A stretch of DNA of 64,000 nucleotides from Bacillota bacterium (GCA_017889545.1 JAGFZV010000010.1:60610-124609), one strand, 5' to 3'. Positions 17,965 to 29,004 are shown, counted from the first letter of the stretch. Notes: a model not told the origin generated them from the letters alone. Program-made: numbers and translations.

Positions 17965-19128
17965 ATGAAAAGTTTTTCCAAACTGACCGAAGGTTTGCAA
18001 GGACAACCAATGCTCGAGATATTAACTACTGTTTGCGCTTTGGAGGCTGCCGGCAAGAAGGTTTACCGTTTTGAAGTCGGTGATTCTTCTTTTGATGCTT
18101 ATCCTCATGTGGTCGCCGCGACCAAGGAAGCGTTAGACAAAGGGTATACCAAATACGTTGATTCCCTCGGCATACCGCCATTGAGAGAAGCTATTTGCGA
18201 TTACACGAAACGAAAATTGGGCTTTCGTCCCGAATTATCGCAAGTTGCAATTATGCCGGCTAATAGTGTGATTGATTTTGTTATGCGCTGCGTTGTAAAC
18301 CCCGGGGAAGAAGTCATTTTTTCTGATCCCGGTTTCGCATCCTATATTGCTGTTGCCAGCTATTTAGGGATAAAAATGGTTAAGGTTCCAATCTGGGAAA
18401 AGAATGAGTTTCGATTAAATCCTGATGATTTATTGCCGCTCATTACAGATAAAACCAGGCTGATTATTATTACATCTCCGCAGAATCCCACCGGCGGAGT
18501 AATGACTGAAGCTGAGATGCTGCGAGTAGCTGAAATCGTCCGCGAGAAAGATATCTATCTATTGAGTGATGAAATTTATGCTGAAAACATTTATGACTGC
18601 AAGCATTACTCTCCTTCTGTAATCGATCAATGCCGTGAACGAACGATTATTCTAAACGGTTTTTCCAAAGCGCACTCTATGTCCGGATGGCGGTTGGGAT
18701 ATGCAATTGGTCCTACCGAACTAATTGCAAAAATGGGTCAAATGTTTGAAACTGTTTATACTTGCGTACCGCCATTTATTCAGTATGCTGGTATCAGCGC
18801 TTTGAATACTCCGGAAGAGATGGTCAAGGAACGGATAAGCCAGTATAAAAAATTACGTGACCTGATGGTTGCAAAACTGAATGAGATCCCCGGCATCACA
18901 TGCAATCCTCCCAAAGGAGCCATTTATGTGTTCCCCAATATTAGCGGTACCGGACTTACCAGTAAAGAGTTTGCCCAGTTTGTTCTGGAAAAAGCAGGTG
19001 TTGCTGTTGTTCCGGGATCTTGTTTTGGCGATGGCGGCGAAGGTTATGTCCGTCTATGTTATGCGCGCAGCGAAGAAATGATCGAAGAAGCCTGTGAAGC
19101 AATGAAGGTTGCATTAATCAACCGGTAG
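17965..19128 (+). CDS. Class I/II PLP-dependent aminotransferase
   Basis: A 387-residue aspartate-aminotransferase-fold enzyme. Seen: SPQNPTGGVMT, LLSDEIYAENIYD, the PLP Lys235 in NGFSKAHSMSGWRLGYAIG, and the C-terminal arginine region GEGYVRLCYARS. The start at ATG 17965 is preferred since AAAGGGAG lies 11 nt upstream; a GTG at 17953 overlaps that site. Substrate specificity (aspartate, aromatic, branched-chain or alanine) cannot be set from the sequence. It is monocistronic in appearance. Confidence 0.92.
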   Translation: MKSFSKLTEGLQGQPMLEILTTVCALEAAGKKVYRFEVGDSSFDAYPHVVAATKEALDKGYTKYVDSLGIPPLREAICDYTKRKLGFRPELSQVAIMPANSVIDFVMRCVVNPGEEVIFSDPGFASYIAVASYLGIKMVKVPIWEKNEFRLNPDDLLPLITDKTRLIIITSPQNPTGGVMTEAEMLRVAEIVREKDIYLLSDEIYAENIYDCKHYSPSVIDQCRERTIILNGFSKAHSMSGWRLGYAIGPTELIAKMGQMFETVYTCVPPFIQYAGISALNTPEEMVKERISQYKKLRDLMVAKLNEIPGITCNPPKGAIYVFPNISGTGLTSKEFAQFVLEKAGVAVVPGSCFGDGGEGYVRLCYARSEEMIEEACEAMKVALINR

Positions 19129-19294
19129 CATAGGACCGTTTCTGACAAGCGGAACCTCCGTATTTTCATGAAACAATTGCGATTTTCAGGAAAACAATAT
19201 ACAATAATAATTGATTTTTTGCATAAGTTTTTATGCGAATTTAAAAATCATGAAGCGTTTTGCAACTGTCATATCGGCAAGTAAGGAGAAAAAA

Positions 19295-20101
19295 ATGGAA
19301 GTTAAAGCGAAAAAAAAATTGAAACTTTATGGGTTTAACAATCTTACAAAAACATTAAGTTTTAACATGTATGACATTTGTTATGCTAAAACGTCTCAGA
19401 ACCGGACCGATTATCTGGAGTATATTGATGAAGAATATAACGCGGAGCGGCTGACGGGGATTTTGACAGAAGTCGCTAATATGATCGGCGCCAACGTCTT
19501 AAATATAGCGAAGCAAGATTATGATCCCCAGGGAGCCAGCGTTACGATGCTGATTGCGGAAGAAAAAGTGGATTGTGGGCAGGGGACGGTTGTTGCGCAT
19601 TTGGACAAAAGTCATATTACTGTTCACACATACCCGGAATTTCATCCGGATAAGGGGATTATCACTTTTCGGGCCGATATCGATGTTTCTACCTGCGGAC
19701 AGATTTCTCCACTAAAGGCGTTGAATTATTTAATTAACAGCTTTTGTTCGGATATTGTGATTATTGATTACCGGGTGCGCGGTTTTACGCGTGAAGTAAA
19801 TGGGAAAAAAGTATTTATTGATCATAAAATTAATTCCATTCAAAAATATATTGCGTCTGAAACTCGCAACCTGTACCAGATGATTGATGTCAATGTATAC
19901 CAAGAAAACATTTTTCACACTAAAATGATCCTCAAGGAATTTGACTTGGACAATTATTTGTTTGCTACGCAAAAAAACGAATTATTACCCGGTGAAAAGA
20001 AAAAAATTAAACAGCGTTTAAAAAAAGAGATGCTCGAAATTTATTCGGGCTACAACATACCGAAAGTAAGTGCAAAAATGTTGCAGACAGACAAAAAATA
20101 A
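19295..20101 (+). CDS. speD: S-adenosylmethionine decarboxylase proenzyme, E. coli type
   Basis: A 268-residue proenzyme that self-cleaves to form a pyruvoyl group and decarboxylates SAM for spermidine synthesis. Seen: the cleavage segment [14 protein letters not shown] with Ser106 as the predicted pyruvoyl-forming residue, [39 protein letters not shown], and [13 protein letters not shown], all matching the large proteobacterial SpeD class rather than the ~125-residue class common in Bacillus. The ATG at 19295 is chosen for its AAGGAG site; a longer frame from 19211 lacks one. No speE is adjacent. Confidence 0.96.
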   Translation: MEVKAKKKLKLYGFNNLTKTLSFNMYDICYAKTSQNRTDYLEYIDEEYNAERLTGILTEVANMIGANVLNIAKQDYDPQGASVTMLIAEEKVDCGQGTVVAHLDKSHITVHTYPEFHPDKGIITFRADIDVSTCGQISPLKALNYLINSFCSDIVIIDYRVRGFTREVNGKKVFIDHKINSIQKYIASETRNLYQMIDVNVYQENIFHTKMILKEFDLDNYLFATQKNELLPGEKKKIKQRLKKEMLEIYSGYNIPKVSAKMLQTDKK

Positions 20102-20110
20102 GTTATTATC

Positions 20111-20150
20111 GATAAGATCTCATCCGGATGGGGGAGGTCTTATCTTTGTT
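20111..20150 (+). terminator. Terminator after speD
   Basis: An 11-bp stem (GATAAGATCTC/GAGGTCTTATC, one wobble) with a 12-nt loop followed by TTTGTT. Confidence 0.7.
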
Positions 20151-20274
20151 AAAACCATGAATAGACTCAACATTTTTTTGCAAGAAAAAAGAGATTGTCA
20201 GGATTTTCTGCGAAAAAGTTGGCAATACGTACTTATTACGCTATAATATACACATGTTTGCAGGGAGATAAGTA

Positions 20275-20715
20275 ATGAAACAAGTTTTGGTAACCGTGAC
20301 CGGAACCCAATGTGACATAAACGGTGAAGAGCATCAGATAAAATTGCAGGCTCTTGGACGCTGTTATGAAAAAAACGGCGTGCATTATGTCATCTATGAG
20401 GAAAATCAATCCTCAGGAATGCAGGGGACAATCACAACGCTCAAAATATATCCGGATCACGTTGTTCTGCTGCGGAGTGGAGAAATCGAGCAAAAACTTG
20501 ATTTTTACCTGCAACGGAAAACATACGGGCAATATACCACGGCCTTTGGCCGTATGCAAATAGAAGTTACCGCCAAAGTTTTGGAAATCAGTCCCTGGAC
20601 TGGGGACAACCCGGTTTCTGTTGTGATACACTATGACCTGGAAATTGACGGTCAGTGGCAAAGCATGAACCGGTTAATGATTGTGATTCAGGAGGATAAA
20701 CAAGATGAACATTAA
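20275..20715 (+). CDS. DUF1934 (YwiB-like) beta-barrel protein
   Basis: A 146-residue protein of the DUF1934 family, a lipocalin-like small barrel. Seen: VTVTGTQCDINGEEHQIKLQALGRCYEKNGVHYVIYEE, the ITTLKIYPDHVVLLRSGE strand pair, and YTTAFGRMQIEVTAKVLEIS. Its position directly upstream of argS, rpoE and pyrG is the same as that of ywiB in Bacillus subtilis, which supports the assignment. Function is unknown. The gene overlaps the argS start by 11 nt, so the two are translationally linked. Confidence 0.9.
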   Translation: MKQVLVTVTGTQCDINGEEHQIKLQALGRCYEKNGVHYVIYEENQSSGMQGTITTLKIYPDHVVLLRSGEIEQKLDFYLQRKTYGQYTTAFGRMQIEVTAKVLEISPWTGDNPVSVVIHYDLEIDGQWQSMNRLMIVIQEDKQDEH

Positions 20716-22369
20716 GGAACTGCTGCAGGATGCTATCGGGCAGGCCGCCCAAGATGCCATGACTGATGGCGTTTTTTGTTTGCCGGTTTTGCCGCCGGTA
20801 ATGCTGGAAATCCCGCCGCAAAAAGAATATGGGGATTATGCGACGAATTTTGCCATGCAAATGGCTCGCGGAGCCAAAACGAATCCGCGAAAAATAGCGG
20901 AGGCTATCGTAGAGCGGCTGCAGTTTCCCTGGATGGAGAGAGCGGAAATTGCCGGACCCGGATTTATTAATTTTTATTTAAAACCGGATTGGCTCTATGC
21001 AATGTTGTCCGATATCATAGCGGCTGGTGAATGTTTTGGGCAAACAGATGCCGGTCAAGGTGAAAAAGTCCAGGTTGAATTTGTCAGTGCGAACCCAACC
21101 GGGCCTCTTCACGTTGGTCATGGCAGAGGCGCAGCAGTGGGAAGCGCATTGGCCAATCTGCTTCAAATGGCTGGATATGATGTGGAGAAGGAATATTATA
21201 TTAATGATGCCGGCAATCAAATGGACAATCTGGCCTTGTCAGTCAATGCCCGCTACTTGGAATTGCTGGGTATAGAGTCTGATTTTCCTGAAGATGGATA
21301 TCATGGGCAGGACATTATTGTTACGGCGCAGCGAATTATCGCTCAAGCCGGCGACGAATATTTAAAAATTTCGCAGCAGGAACGCTTGGATGTGTTCAGA
21401 GAATTAGCGCGCCAAGAGAAATTATCCATATTGCGGGAAGATCTCGAGGCTTTTGGCGTTACCTTTGATATCTGGTTTAGTGAGAAATGTTTGCATGAAA
21501 ATGGCGAAATTGCAAAGACATGCAAGGCATTGCAAAATAATGGCTTCATCTATGAACAGGATGGCGCTTTGTGGTTGAAATCAACTGCTTATGGTGATGA
21601 CAAAGATCGGGTTGTTATTCGTGATAATGGCGTGCCTACCTATTTGGCGGCGGACATTGCATATCACCATGACAAATTCAAAAGAGGATTTCAGAAGGTA
21701 ATCAACATATGGGGAGCCGATCATCATGGTTATATTTGCCGGGTGAAGGCGGCTGTTTCTGCGCTCGGTTACAATTCAGACGATTTGGAAGTCTTGATTT
21801 TGCAAATGGTTAACTTGTTTCAAGGCGGAGAAGTTGTCAAGATGTCAAAACGTACTGGTCAAGGAGTAACCTTGGCGGAATTAATTGAAGAAGTGGGTTG
21901 TGATGCAGCTCGGTTCTTCTTTATCATGCGTTCGATTGATAGTCAGCTTGATTTTGATATGGATTTAGCGAAGTCCAGGTCGAATGATAATCCGGTTTAT
22001 TATATTCAGTATGCCTACGCCAGGATCGCCAGCGTGTTTCGTCAGTTAGAAGAAATTGACGTTTCTGTTGACCGAAAAAATGCAGTGAATATGGAATTGC
22101 TGACGACCTCTTATGAATTGGATCTTATCAAGAAAATGGGGGAATTTCCTGATGAAGTTGCCTCAGCCGCTCAAGAGCGGGCGCCGCATCGTATTGCCCG
22201 GTATGCGCATGAATTGGCAGGTTTATTTCATAGTTTCTATAATCAGTGTCGTGTGATTGGTGTAGATCCAGAATTGCAGACAGCCCGAATTGCATTAATC
22301 ACCGCTGTGCAAATCACGATTAGGCAAACATTAAAAATTTTAGGAGTTTCTGCTCCGGAAAAAATGTAA
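20705..22369 (+). CDS. argS: Arginyl-tRNA synthetase
   Basis: A 554-residue class I aminoacyl-tRNA synthetase that charges tRNA-Arg. Seen: an N-terminal additional domain, the HIGH-type motif HVGH (136-139) within ANPTGPLHVGHGRGAAVG, the KMSKR motif (379-383), and a C-terminal anticodon-binding DALR domain with the terminal ...KILGVSAPEKM. The ATG is preceded by AGGAGGATAA inside the end of the DUF1934 gene. It is the second gene of the conserved DUF1934-argS-rpoE-pyrG block. Confidence 0.98.
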   Translation: MNIKELLQDAIGQAAQDAMTDGVFCLPVLPPVMLEIPPQKEYGDYATNFAMQMARGAKTNPRKIAEAIVERLQFPWMERAEIAGPGFINFYLKPDWLYAMLSDIIAAGECFGQTDAGQGEKVQVEFVSANPTGPLHVGHGRGAAVGSALANLLQMAGYDVEKEYYINDAGNQMDNLALSVNARYLELLGIESDFPEDGYHGQDIIVTAQRIIAQAGDEYLKISQQERLDVFRELARQEKLSILREDLEAFGVTFDIWFSEKCLHENGEIAKTCKALQNNGFIYEQDGALWLKSTAYGDDKDRVVIRDNGVPTYLAADIAYHHDKFKRGFQKVINIWGADHHGYICRVKAAVSALGYNSDDLEVLILQMVNLFQGGEVVKMSKRTGQGVTLAELIEEVGCDAARFFFIMRSIDSQLDFDMDLAKSRSNDNPVYYIQYAYARIASVFRQLEEIDVSVDRKNAVNMELLTTSYELDLIKKMGEFPDEVASAAQERAPHRIARYAHELAGLFHSFYNQCRVIGVDPELQTARIALITAVQITIRQTLKILGVSAPEKM

Positions 22370-22436
22370 TTGACAAGGAGTATTGCCTATTTGTGGTGAA
22401 TATATTTAACAATATTTAGGTGCGGGGGGAAACTTC

Positions 22437-22802
22437 ATGATAGAGAATGGCAAACAGGCATCCGAAGTCGATTTAGCGCACGAGGTATTAGCTCAAGAAG
22501 GTCGCGCTATGTATTTTCGGGACTTGATTACTAAAGTTCTTGAAAAGAAGGAAAACCAAATTCATTTTTTACCGCATGCAATGGCGGAAGTACACACGCA
22601 AATCAATATGGATAGCCGGTTCACTTATATGGGTAAAGGGATGTGGGGCTTGCATGAATGGGTTCCGCAGCGGGGAAGTGCTGCTCAAGAAGAGAACACG
22701 GTGGCCACTGGAGGCGCAGCCGGCTTGCGCCGGGAAAGATTATTAGCAGAAATTCAGCAACAGGATTGTATCTCAGCAGTAACGGAAGAAGAAAGCGAAT
22801 AA
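22437..22802 (+). CDS. rpoE: RNA polymerase delta subunit-like protein (HARE-HTH)
   Basis: A 121-residue protein. Residues ~12-80 form the HARE-HTH domain (VDLAHEVLAQEGRAMYFRDLITKVLEKK... TYMGKGMWGLHEW) of the delta subunit, which stimulates RNA polymerase recycling. The Bacillus protein is about 173 residues with a long Asp/Glu tail; here the tail is short and only weakly acidic (VTEEESE). Location between argS and pyrG is the classical one. A GCGGGGGGAAAC region supplies the ribosome binding site. The 3' half contains CCGGCTTGCGCCGG, the same palindromic core as the hairpins at 2350 and 24572. Confidence 0.88.
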   Translation: MIENGKQASEVDLAHEVLAQEGRAMYFRDLITKVLEKKENQIHFLPHAMAEVHTQINMDSRFTYMGKGMWGLHEWVPQRGSAAQEENTVATGGAAGLRRERLLAEIQQQDCISAVTEEESE

Positions 22803-22835
22803 TAACATAATTGGTATATTTTAGGAGGAAGTTGA

Positions 22836-24452
<1,617 letters not shown>

Positions 24453-24456
24453 ACTC

Positions 24457-24488
24457 AAGAGGCTGTTGGGTACCCAACAGCCTCTTTT
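24457..24488 (+). terminator. Rho-independent terminator after pyrG
   Basis: A perfect 14-bp inverted repeat (AAGAGGCTGTTGGG and its complement) followed by TTTT. Confidence 0.88.
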
Positions 24489-24571
24489 GGTCGTACCGAA
24501 AGTATAACTGCTTTCGGTGGCATAAATAAGGAAAAGTTCAACCAGCGGCTTTTGTCGTCACTAGTCAAGCT

Positions 24572-24594
24572 CGGCGCAAGCCGGGTTTTCTAAT
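24572..24594 (+). repeat. 23-nt repeat with terminator-like hairpin upstream of sppA
   Basis: CGGCGCAAGCCGGGTTTTCT is part of a 23-nt sequence identical, in inverted orientation, to 2341-2363. It forms a CGGC/GCCG stem with GCAA tetraloop and a short T-run. It lies between the pyrG terminator and sppA. Confidence 0.6.
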
Positions 24595-24616
24595 AACCGG
24601 AAAAGGGGTGAACGGC

Positions 24617-25546
24617 GTGCTTAAGAAGATGAGTATTGTTCTTTTGGCTATTGTCGTGTTAGGCTGCCTGATTTTTATTGCTGCTAAAACGCCAGGTTTG
24701 AAGCAGAACTACGGTCTTGGCAAGATCGCCTTAATCCATGTTGATGGGGTGATTATCGGCGGACGGGGACAAAGCGGTTTATTGAGCGAGCATGGCGGCA
24801 CGGACAACATCATCCGACAATTGCACGATGCTCGTGATGATGAATCAGTAAAGGCGATCGTGCTGAGGATTAATAGTCCGGGAGGCAGTGTTGCGGCAAC
24901 ACAAGAGGTAGGAGAAGAAATCCAAAAGGTTCGGGCGACAGGGAAAATTGTTGTTGCGAGCATGGGCGACATTGCAGCATCCGGAGGTTATTGGCTGGCG
25001 GTTATGACAGATAAAATTTACGCTAATTCAACAACTTTGACAGGAAGTATTGGAGTGTATATGCCTTATGCAAACTGGCAAGAACTTTTTCAGAAAATCG
25101 GTATTCATCAGGAGAAGATAAAAAGCGGCATACACAAAGATATTTTATCGCCTGACAGGCCCATGACGGAAGAGGAAAGAAAGATCATCCAGGCAATCGT
25201 CGATCAGATGTATGATCAATTTGTCGATGTGGTCGCTGATGGGCGAAAAATGGACCGGCAGACGGTTCGGCAGCTAGCGGATGGCCGGATCTATACTGGC
25301 ATCCAGGCCAAAGAATTGGGTTTGGTGGATGATCTGGGTAATTTGTACGATGCCATTGACGGAGCTGCAAAAATGGCAGGCATCACAGGAAAAGTGCAGC
25401 TCAAGGAATACGACAAAATGAACCCGTTTTCTATGTTTTGGGGAGCAAATGAAAAAATTGATTTCAGTATGCTTATTCCCACGCAGCTGCGGCAAACCTT
25501 GCCTCTGACAACGCCATTGGCTATGCCGGCAAGGTGGGGTGAATAG
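24617..25546 (+). CDS. sppA: Signal peptide peptidase SppA (membrane-bound serine protease)
   Basis: A 309-residue S49 peptidase that degrades cleaved signal peptides. It begins with one transmembrane segment (SIVLLAIVVLGCLIFIAA) that anchors the protein. Seen: INSPGGSVAATQEVGEEI, the nucleophile Ser122 in DIAASGGYW, the stretch TTLTGSIGVYMPY, and Lys169 in KSGIHKDILSPDR as the expected general base, plus DGRIYTGIQAKELGLVDDLG. The single-protease-domain length is of the Bacillus SppA type. I chose GTG 24617 because AAAAGGGGTG lies just upstream. A Yip1-like membrane protein gene follows 2 nt later. Confidence 0.95.
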   Translation: MLKKMSIVLLAIVVLGCLIFIAAKTPGLKQNYGLGKIALIHVDGVIIGGRGQSGLLSEHGGTDNIIRQLHDARDDESVKAIVLRINSPGGSVAATQEVGEEIQKVRATGKIVVASMGDIAASGGYWLAVMTDKIYANSTTLTGSIGVYMPYANWQELFQKIGIHQEKIKSGIHKDILSPDRPMTEEERKIIQAIVDQMYDQFVDVVADGRKMDRQTVRQLADGRIYTGIQAKELGLVDDLGNLYDAIDGAAKMAGITGKVQLKEYDKMNPFSMFWGANEKIDFSMLIPTQLRQTLPLTTPLAMPARWGE

Positions 25547-25548
25547 AA

Positions 25549-26130
25549 GTGGGCGGATTTTTAGAAACCTTGTATGACGTATTGTTTCACCCGGCAGCTG
25601 CATTGCAAAATATTGCAATGGAAAAAAAAGTTGGACAGTCCCTTGGCGCTTTTTTAATTAGTATTTTCGTGCCGGCTTGGGCCGTTTATTTTGGTTTGCA
25701 AAATGCGGATTTTCCGACTATATCTGTAATTGTTATTTTTATCCAAGTGGTTGGAAGTACGATCTTTTGGTTTGTTGGTGCAGGCTTTTTTGGTCTCTTG
25801 GCGGAGTTGTTTGGTGGTCAGGGAACGGCGATTGGTTTATTGGCAGGAATGGGTTTTGCGAATTTTCCCCGTGTTTTCGTTGTTCCGTTGATTGTTCTTT
25901 CAACCTTGCTTCCGGGATCGCTTCAATCACTATTTCTTGTTTTGTTTGGCAGCATACTTGTTTTTTGGATTATCACCCTTCATGTGATTGCAATCCGTGA
26001 AGCATATGTATTGTCAACTCTCAAAGCGGTTGCAGTGGTCATTACGCCTGTGGCGGTAATGGTTGTTTGTGGTATTATAGTTGCTGTGTCTCTTGGAACA
26101 ATGTTATTGCAATGGATGCCAAGACTATGA
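25549..26130 (+). CDS. Yip1-family integral membrane protein
   Basis: A 193-residue protein with about five hydrophobic segments and the Yip1-type N-terminus (FLETLYDVLFHPAAALQNIA, typical of the family's conserved first motif) and a Gly-rich GQGTAIGLLAGMGFANFPR loop between membrane segments. The GTG start is 2 nt after the sppA stop, so the two are probably co-translated. The function of bacterial Yip1 proteins is unknown; linkage to sppA suggests a membrane role. Confidence 0.8.
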   Translation: MGGFLETLYDVLFHPAAALQNIAMEKKVGQSLGAFLISIFVPAWAVYFGLQNADFPTISVIVIFIQVVGSTIFWFVGAGFFGLLAELFGGQGTAIGLLAGMGFANFPRVFVVPLIVLSTLLPGSLQSLFLVLFGSILVFWIITLHVIAIREAYVLSTLKAVAVVITPVAVMVVCGIIVAVSLGTMLLQWMPRL

Positions 26131-26169
26131 AACTATTTTTCTGCGTGTGATATCTAAAGAGGTGCTTTG

Positions 26170-28533
26170 ATGCGAGAAAAAATAATTGCAAGCAGTCATT
26201 ATATCATTTTATTGATCGCTCTGATCTTCATTACCGGCTGTTCATCACAACGACAGATGGATGCCGGATTAATGCCGGTACCAACTGGTACTGCGGATAA
26301 CTGGCGTACTGAACGGATTAGTTCAACTGGTACGGGGAATAGTTATCAGGTTGTGACTGGCAAGTGGCTTGCGGCTGGTACGGCATTGCAGCTATCTGCC
26401 GGGGGTGAAGGCCGTATGGAATACTTTGATGAAATCAGAGCAGGCCGCGAACAAATGCTGAAGTTCCGCCTGCAGTTTTTATCCACGCAGGGTACCGGAC
26501 GGTTGAAAATCAATGCATTGGATGAACACCGGAATGTTCTCGGCAGTATCGGCTGGGTTTACTCTGGCCGAATACCGGTGAATGCTTCCCGTGAAGTCTG
26601 GATTGACGCGAGATACGGCAATAATTATAGCGGAAATTGGTTAGAAGGCATCTATCATATCGAAGCCATTTTTCATAAATTTTTACCGGATGGTGAATGG
26701 AAAGCAGCGCATACATATCAATGCAGCATAGAAGTGGGCGAAGGACAGCATGTTTTGATTACCGGACTAACAGGAGTGGCCGATTGGAGCAAGGCTGTTG
26801 GGATTACAGCGTACCCTGTAGCCCAGCCGGTCCTGGTGGGAGATATTGTTACTTTTGCCGCCGCTGTTCAGAATGAAACGAATCGTCCATTGCCAGCTGT
26901 AGCTGTTTCCTTATTGGAGCCATATGGGTATGGGTTAATTGTGATTGGTCCGGTTCAACAAATGGTTGAAAATTTGAAACCGGGGGAGATTCGCCAACTG
27001 AGTTGGCGGGTAAAGGCGCAAAGACCGGATGCTGTGAATTTAGGCCGGCCTTGGGAAATACAGTTTGCTGTTGATGATAAAATTTCCCCGTCAATGGTCA
27101 GTGTACCGGTAAAAGATCCACGTCCAGGACGAATTTGTTATGTGATGACGGAAGATTTGGAACCGATTGATTCGGCTGGGTACAACGCGAAGTGGGGAAA
27201 CGCAAACGGGTGGCTGGAACCGCAGGAAATACAAGTGCAAATGATTAATAAAGCGGAAAAACTTAATGAAGTTGCTGAACGGCATGGAGCAAAGTGGACT
27301 CATTATATTGCGTGGCCTGCCGTAAAGGCTGCTGAGTGGGCGGCATTGCAGCCGGGCGGAAAAGATTGGCAGAAAACTGTGGAGGCAGTACAACGGTCTG
27401 TGACAGAACAAGCGGCCAGGGGACATGAATATGCACTCCATTTGCATATGGATTATGATCCTATATTGCCGGGAAATATTTTGTCTTACAATGCTGCGGT
27501 GAATGGGATCTGGGCGAACCATTTGCGCCACGGATGGGCGCATTCTATCGGTGAAGAAGGCTATTTTAACAATTATGCCAGCCGGATAGGAACTCTATAT
27601 GCATACCAGAAGATTCTTGACGCTCTTACGGCGGATTCAGAGCAGGGGCAAATCTTAACGGCACGAGCTGGATCTTTTGATTTTGGCAATGGAGATCAAA
27701 GCGAGAAGATGAGCATTTCAGCTTACAAAAAGATAGGTTTATGGGGAACAAGTGATGCGGACGGCAATGAAGGCAAAGTAACGGCCGCTCCCTTTGGCCA
27801 GGAAATTTATTTCACTGGAAAAGATGATATTAATCGGCCGGCCAAGGATCTTCGCTCTGCGGGCTTGGTAGAGTTCCGGCCGACGCCAAAACAATATTTA
27901 TCTTTTGATAATCAAACTGCAGCGACCATGAATACAATTGTAGATCAGGGCGTAACCGCTTATATGGAAGACGGTTCAATAAAACCGGGAATTCATGCGA
28001 TTGTCGGCTTTACTCATGCGATGTTTATTATGGGGAACGGTGATTGGAAAAGCGTGGAAGGCGGCCAATTTGAACACATAGGTCAGCACCTGGCCTATGT
28101 GCGGAAAACCTATGCGGACCGGAAAATTGTTCAGTTCGCAACTGCCAGTGAGCTGGTAAAAACATATCTGGCGTATTATTCTCCTGAACCGGTTGTCGTA
28201 TACGGGCCGCGAAAGAACCATGGACTGTTTTTTTCGGAATACGGCATATCCGTCTTGGGAGACGATATCCCAATTGATCAGACGCATTCTCATACGGTAA
28301 AATTAACATATCCGTTATACTTGCGCGATAGCGCTTACCACATCAAAATATTGAAAAATGGCGAAACAATTTATGCAACGTGGGGACTGCCGACGGTTGA
28401 CAATTCGATCAATTTCGTGATAAATGACCGACAGGCAAAATATACTTTGCGTGTTTATGAAAATAGATTTATTTATAAGATGGTCAATATTTATAAATCT
28501 CTTAAGAGTGCCTTATTTAAAAACAAAGAATAA
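26170..28533 (+). CDS. Large lipoprotein with Ig-like domain and polysaccharide-deacetylase-like motifs
   Basis: A 787-residue protein with a lipoprotein signal (lipobox ITGC, Cys24). Residues ~40-200 are beta-rich. Residues ~210-310 look like a CARDB-type Ig-like domain (QPVLVGDIVTFAAAVQN... LKPGEIRQLSWRVKA). The C-terminal half holds YVMTEDLEP near residue 326 and GHEYALHLHMDYDP near residue 420, which resemble motif 1 (acidic, metal) and motif 2 (H-x-H type) of NodB-fold carbohydrate deacetylases. This is only a motif-level guess. The ATG follows AAAGAGGTG. It probably acts on envelope or extracellular polysaccharide. No exopolysaccharide genes flank it. Confidence 0.72.
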   Translation: MREKIIASSHYIILLIALIFITGCSSQRQMDAGLMPVPTGTADNWRTERISSTGTGNSYQVVTGKWLAAGTALQLSAGGEGRMEYFDEIRAGREQMLKFRLQFLSTQGTGRLKINALDEHRNVLGSIGWVYSGRIPVNASREVWIDARYGNNYSGNWLEGIYHIEAIFHKFLPDGEWKAAHTYQCSIEVGEGQHVLITGLTGVADWSKAVGITAYPVAQPVLVGDIVTFAAAVQNETNRPLPAVAVSLLEPYGYGLIVIGPVQQMVENLKPGEIRQLSWRVKAQRPDAVNLGRPWEIQFAVDDKISPSMVSVPVKDPRPGRICYVMTEDLEPIDSAGYNAKWGNANGWLEPQEIQVQMINKAEKLNEVAERHGAKWTHYIAWPAVKAAEWAALQPGGKDWQKTVEAVQRSVTEQAARGHEYALHLHMDYDPILPGNILSYNAAVNGIWANHLRHGWAHSIGEEGYFNNYASRIGTLYAYQKILDALTADSEQGQILTARAGSFDFGNGDQSEKMSISAYKKIGLWGTSDADGNEGKVTAAPFGQEIYFTGKDDINRPAKDLRSAGLVEFRPTPKQYLSFDNQTAATMNTIVDQGVTAYMEDGSIKPGIHAIVGFTHAMFIMGNGDWKSVEGGQFEHIGQHLAYVRKTYADRKIVQFATASELVKTYLAYYSPEPVVVYGPRKNHGLFFSEYGISVLGDDIPIDQTHSHTVKLTYPLYLRDSAYHIKILKNGETIYATWGLPTVDNSINFVINDRQAKYTLRVYENRFIYKMVNIYKSLKSALFKNKE

Positions 28534-28632
28534 ATGGTTGACTGGCCAATTTTCCCAAGTATAAGTTTTGCCATCGAATATAAGTGAGTCTTGGGTTCCG
28601 AAAGGATAAAAATTTATAAGGATGGAAGACAA

Positions 28633-29004
28633 ATGGAAAACAAAAAACCAATTGTGCTGGTCGTTGACGATCAACCCGGCATTCGGTTTTTATTGGATGA
28701 AGTGTTGACAGAAAGTGGGTACGAAGTAGTCACAGCTTCCAATGGATACGAAGGAGTGGAGAAGGCCGGAGTACTGCATCCGGGATTAATTTTGATGGAT
28801 ATGAAAATGCCGGGCATGGATGGAATTGAAACATTACGGAAGTTGAAACAGCGTGGACAAGGCGACAAAGTAATTATTATGACGGCATATGGAGAAAATG
28901 AGATAGTGAACCAGGCTTTGGAGATTGGCGCGTTCGCTTATCTTATAAAGCCTTTTGATATTCGGGTTCTTTGCCGGCTGGTAAAAGAGCACTTGCCAAA
29001 TTGA
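28633..29004 (+). CDS. spo0F: Single-domain response regulator, Spo0F-like
   Basis: A 123-residue receiver without an output domain. Seen: the acidic pair Asp12/Asp13 within VVDDQPGIRFLL, the phosphoacceptor Asp56 in LILMDMKMPGMDG, Thr in IIMTAYGE and Lys in IKPFDI. The DDQxGIR and KPFDI signatures match Spo0F rather than CheY. Bacillus Spo0F relays phosphate from sporulation kinases to Spo0B. I chose the ATG at 28633 for its AAGGATGG site and because this gives Spo0F length. Synteny with pyrG supports the name. No kinase or Spo0B gene is in the window. Confidence 0.82.
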   Translation: MENKKPIVLVVDDQPGIRFLLDEVLTESGYEVVTASNGYEGVEKAGVLHPGLILMDMKMPGMDGIETLRKLKQRGQGDKVIIMTAYGENEIVNQALEIGAFAYLIKPFDIRVLCRLVKEHLPN

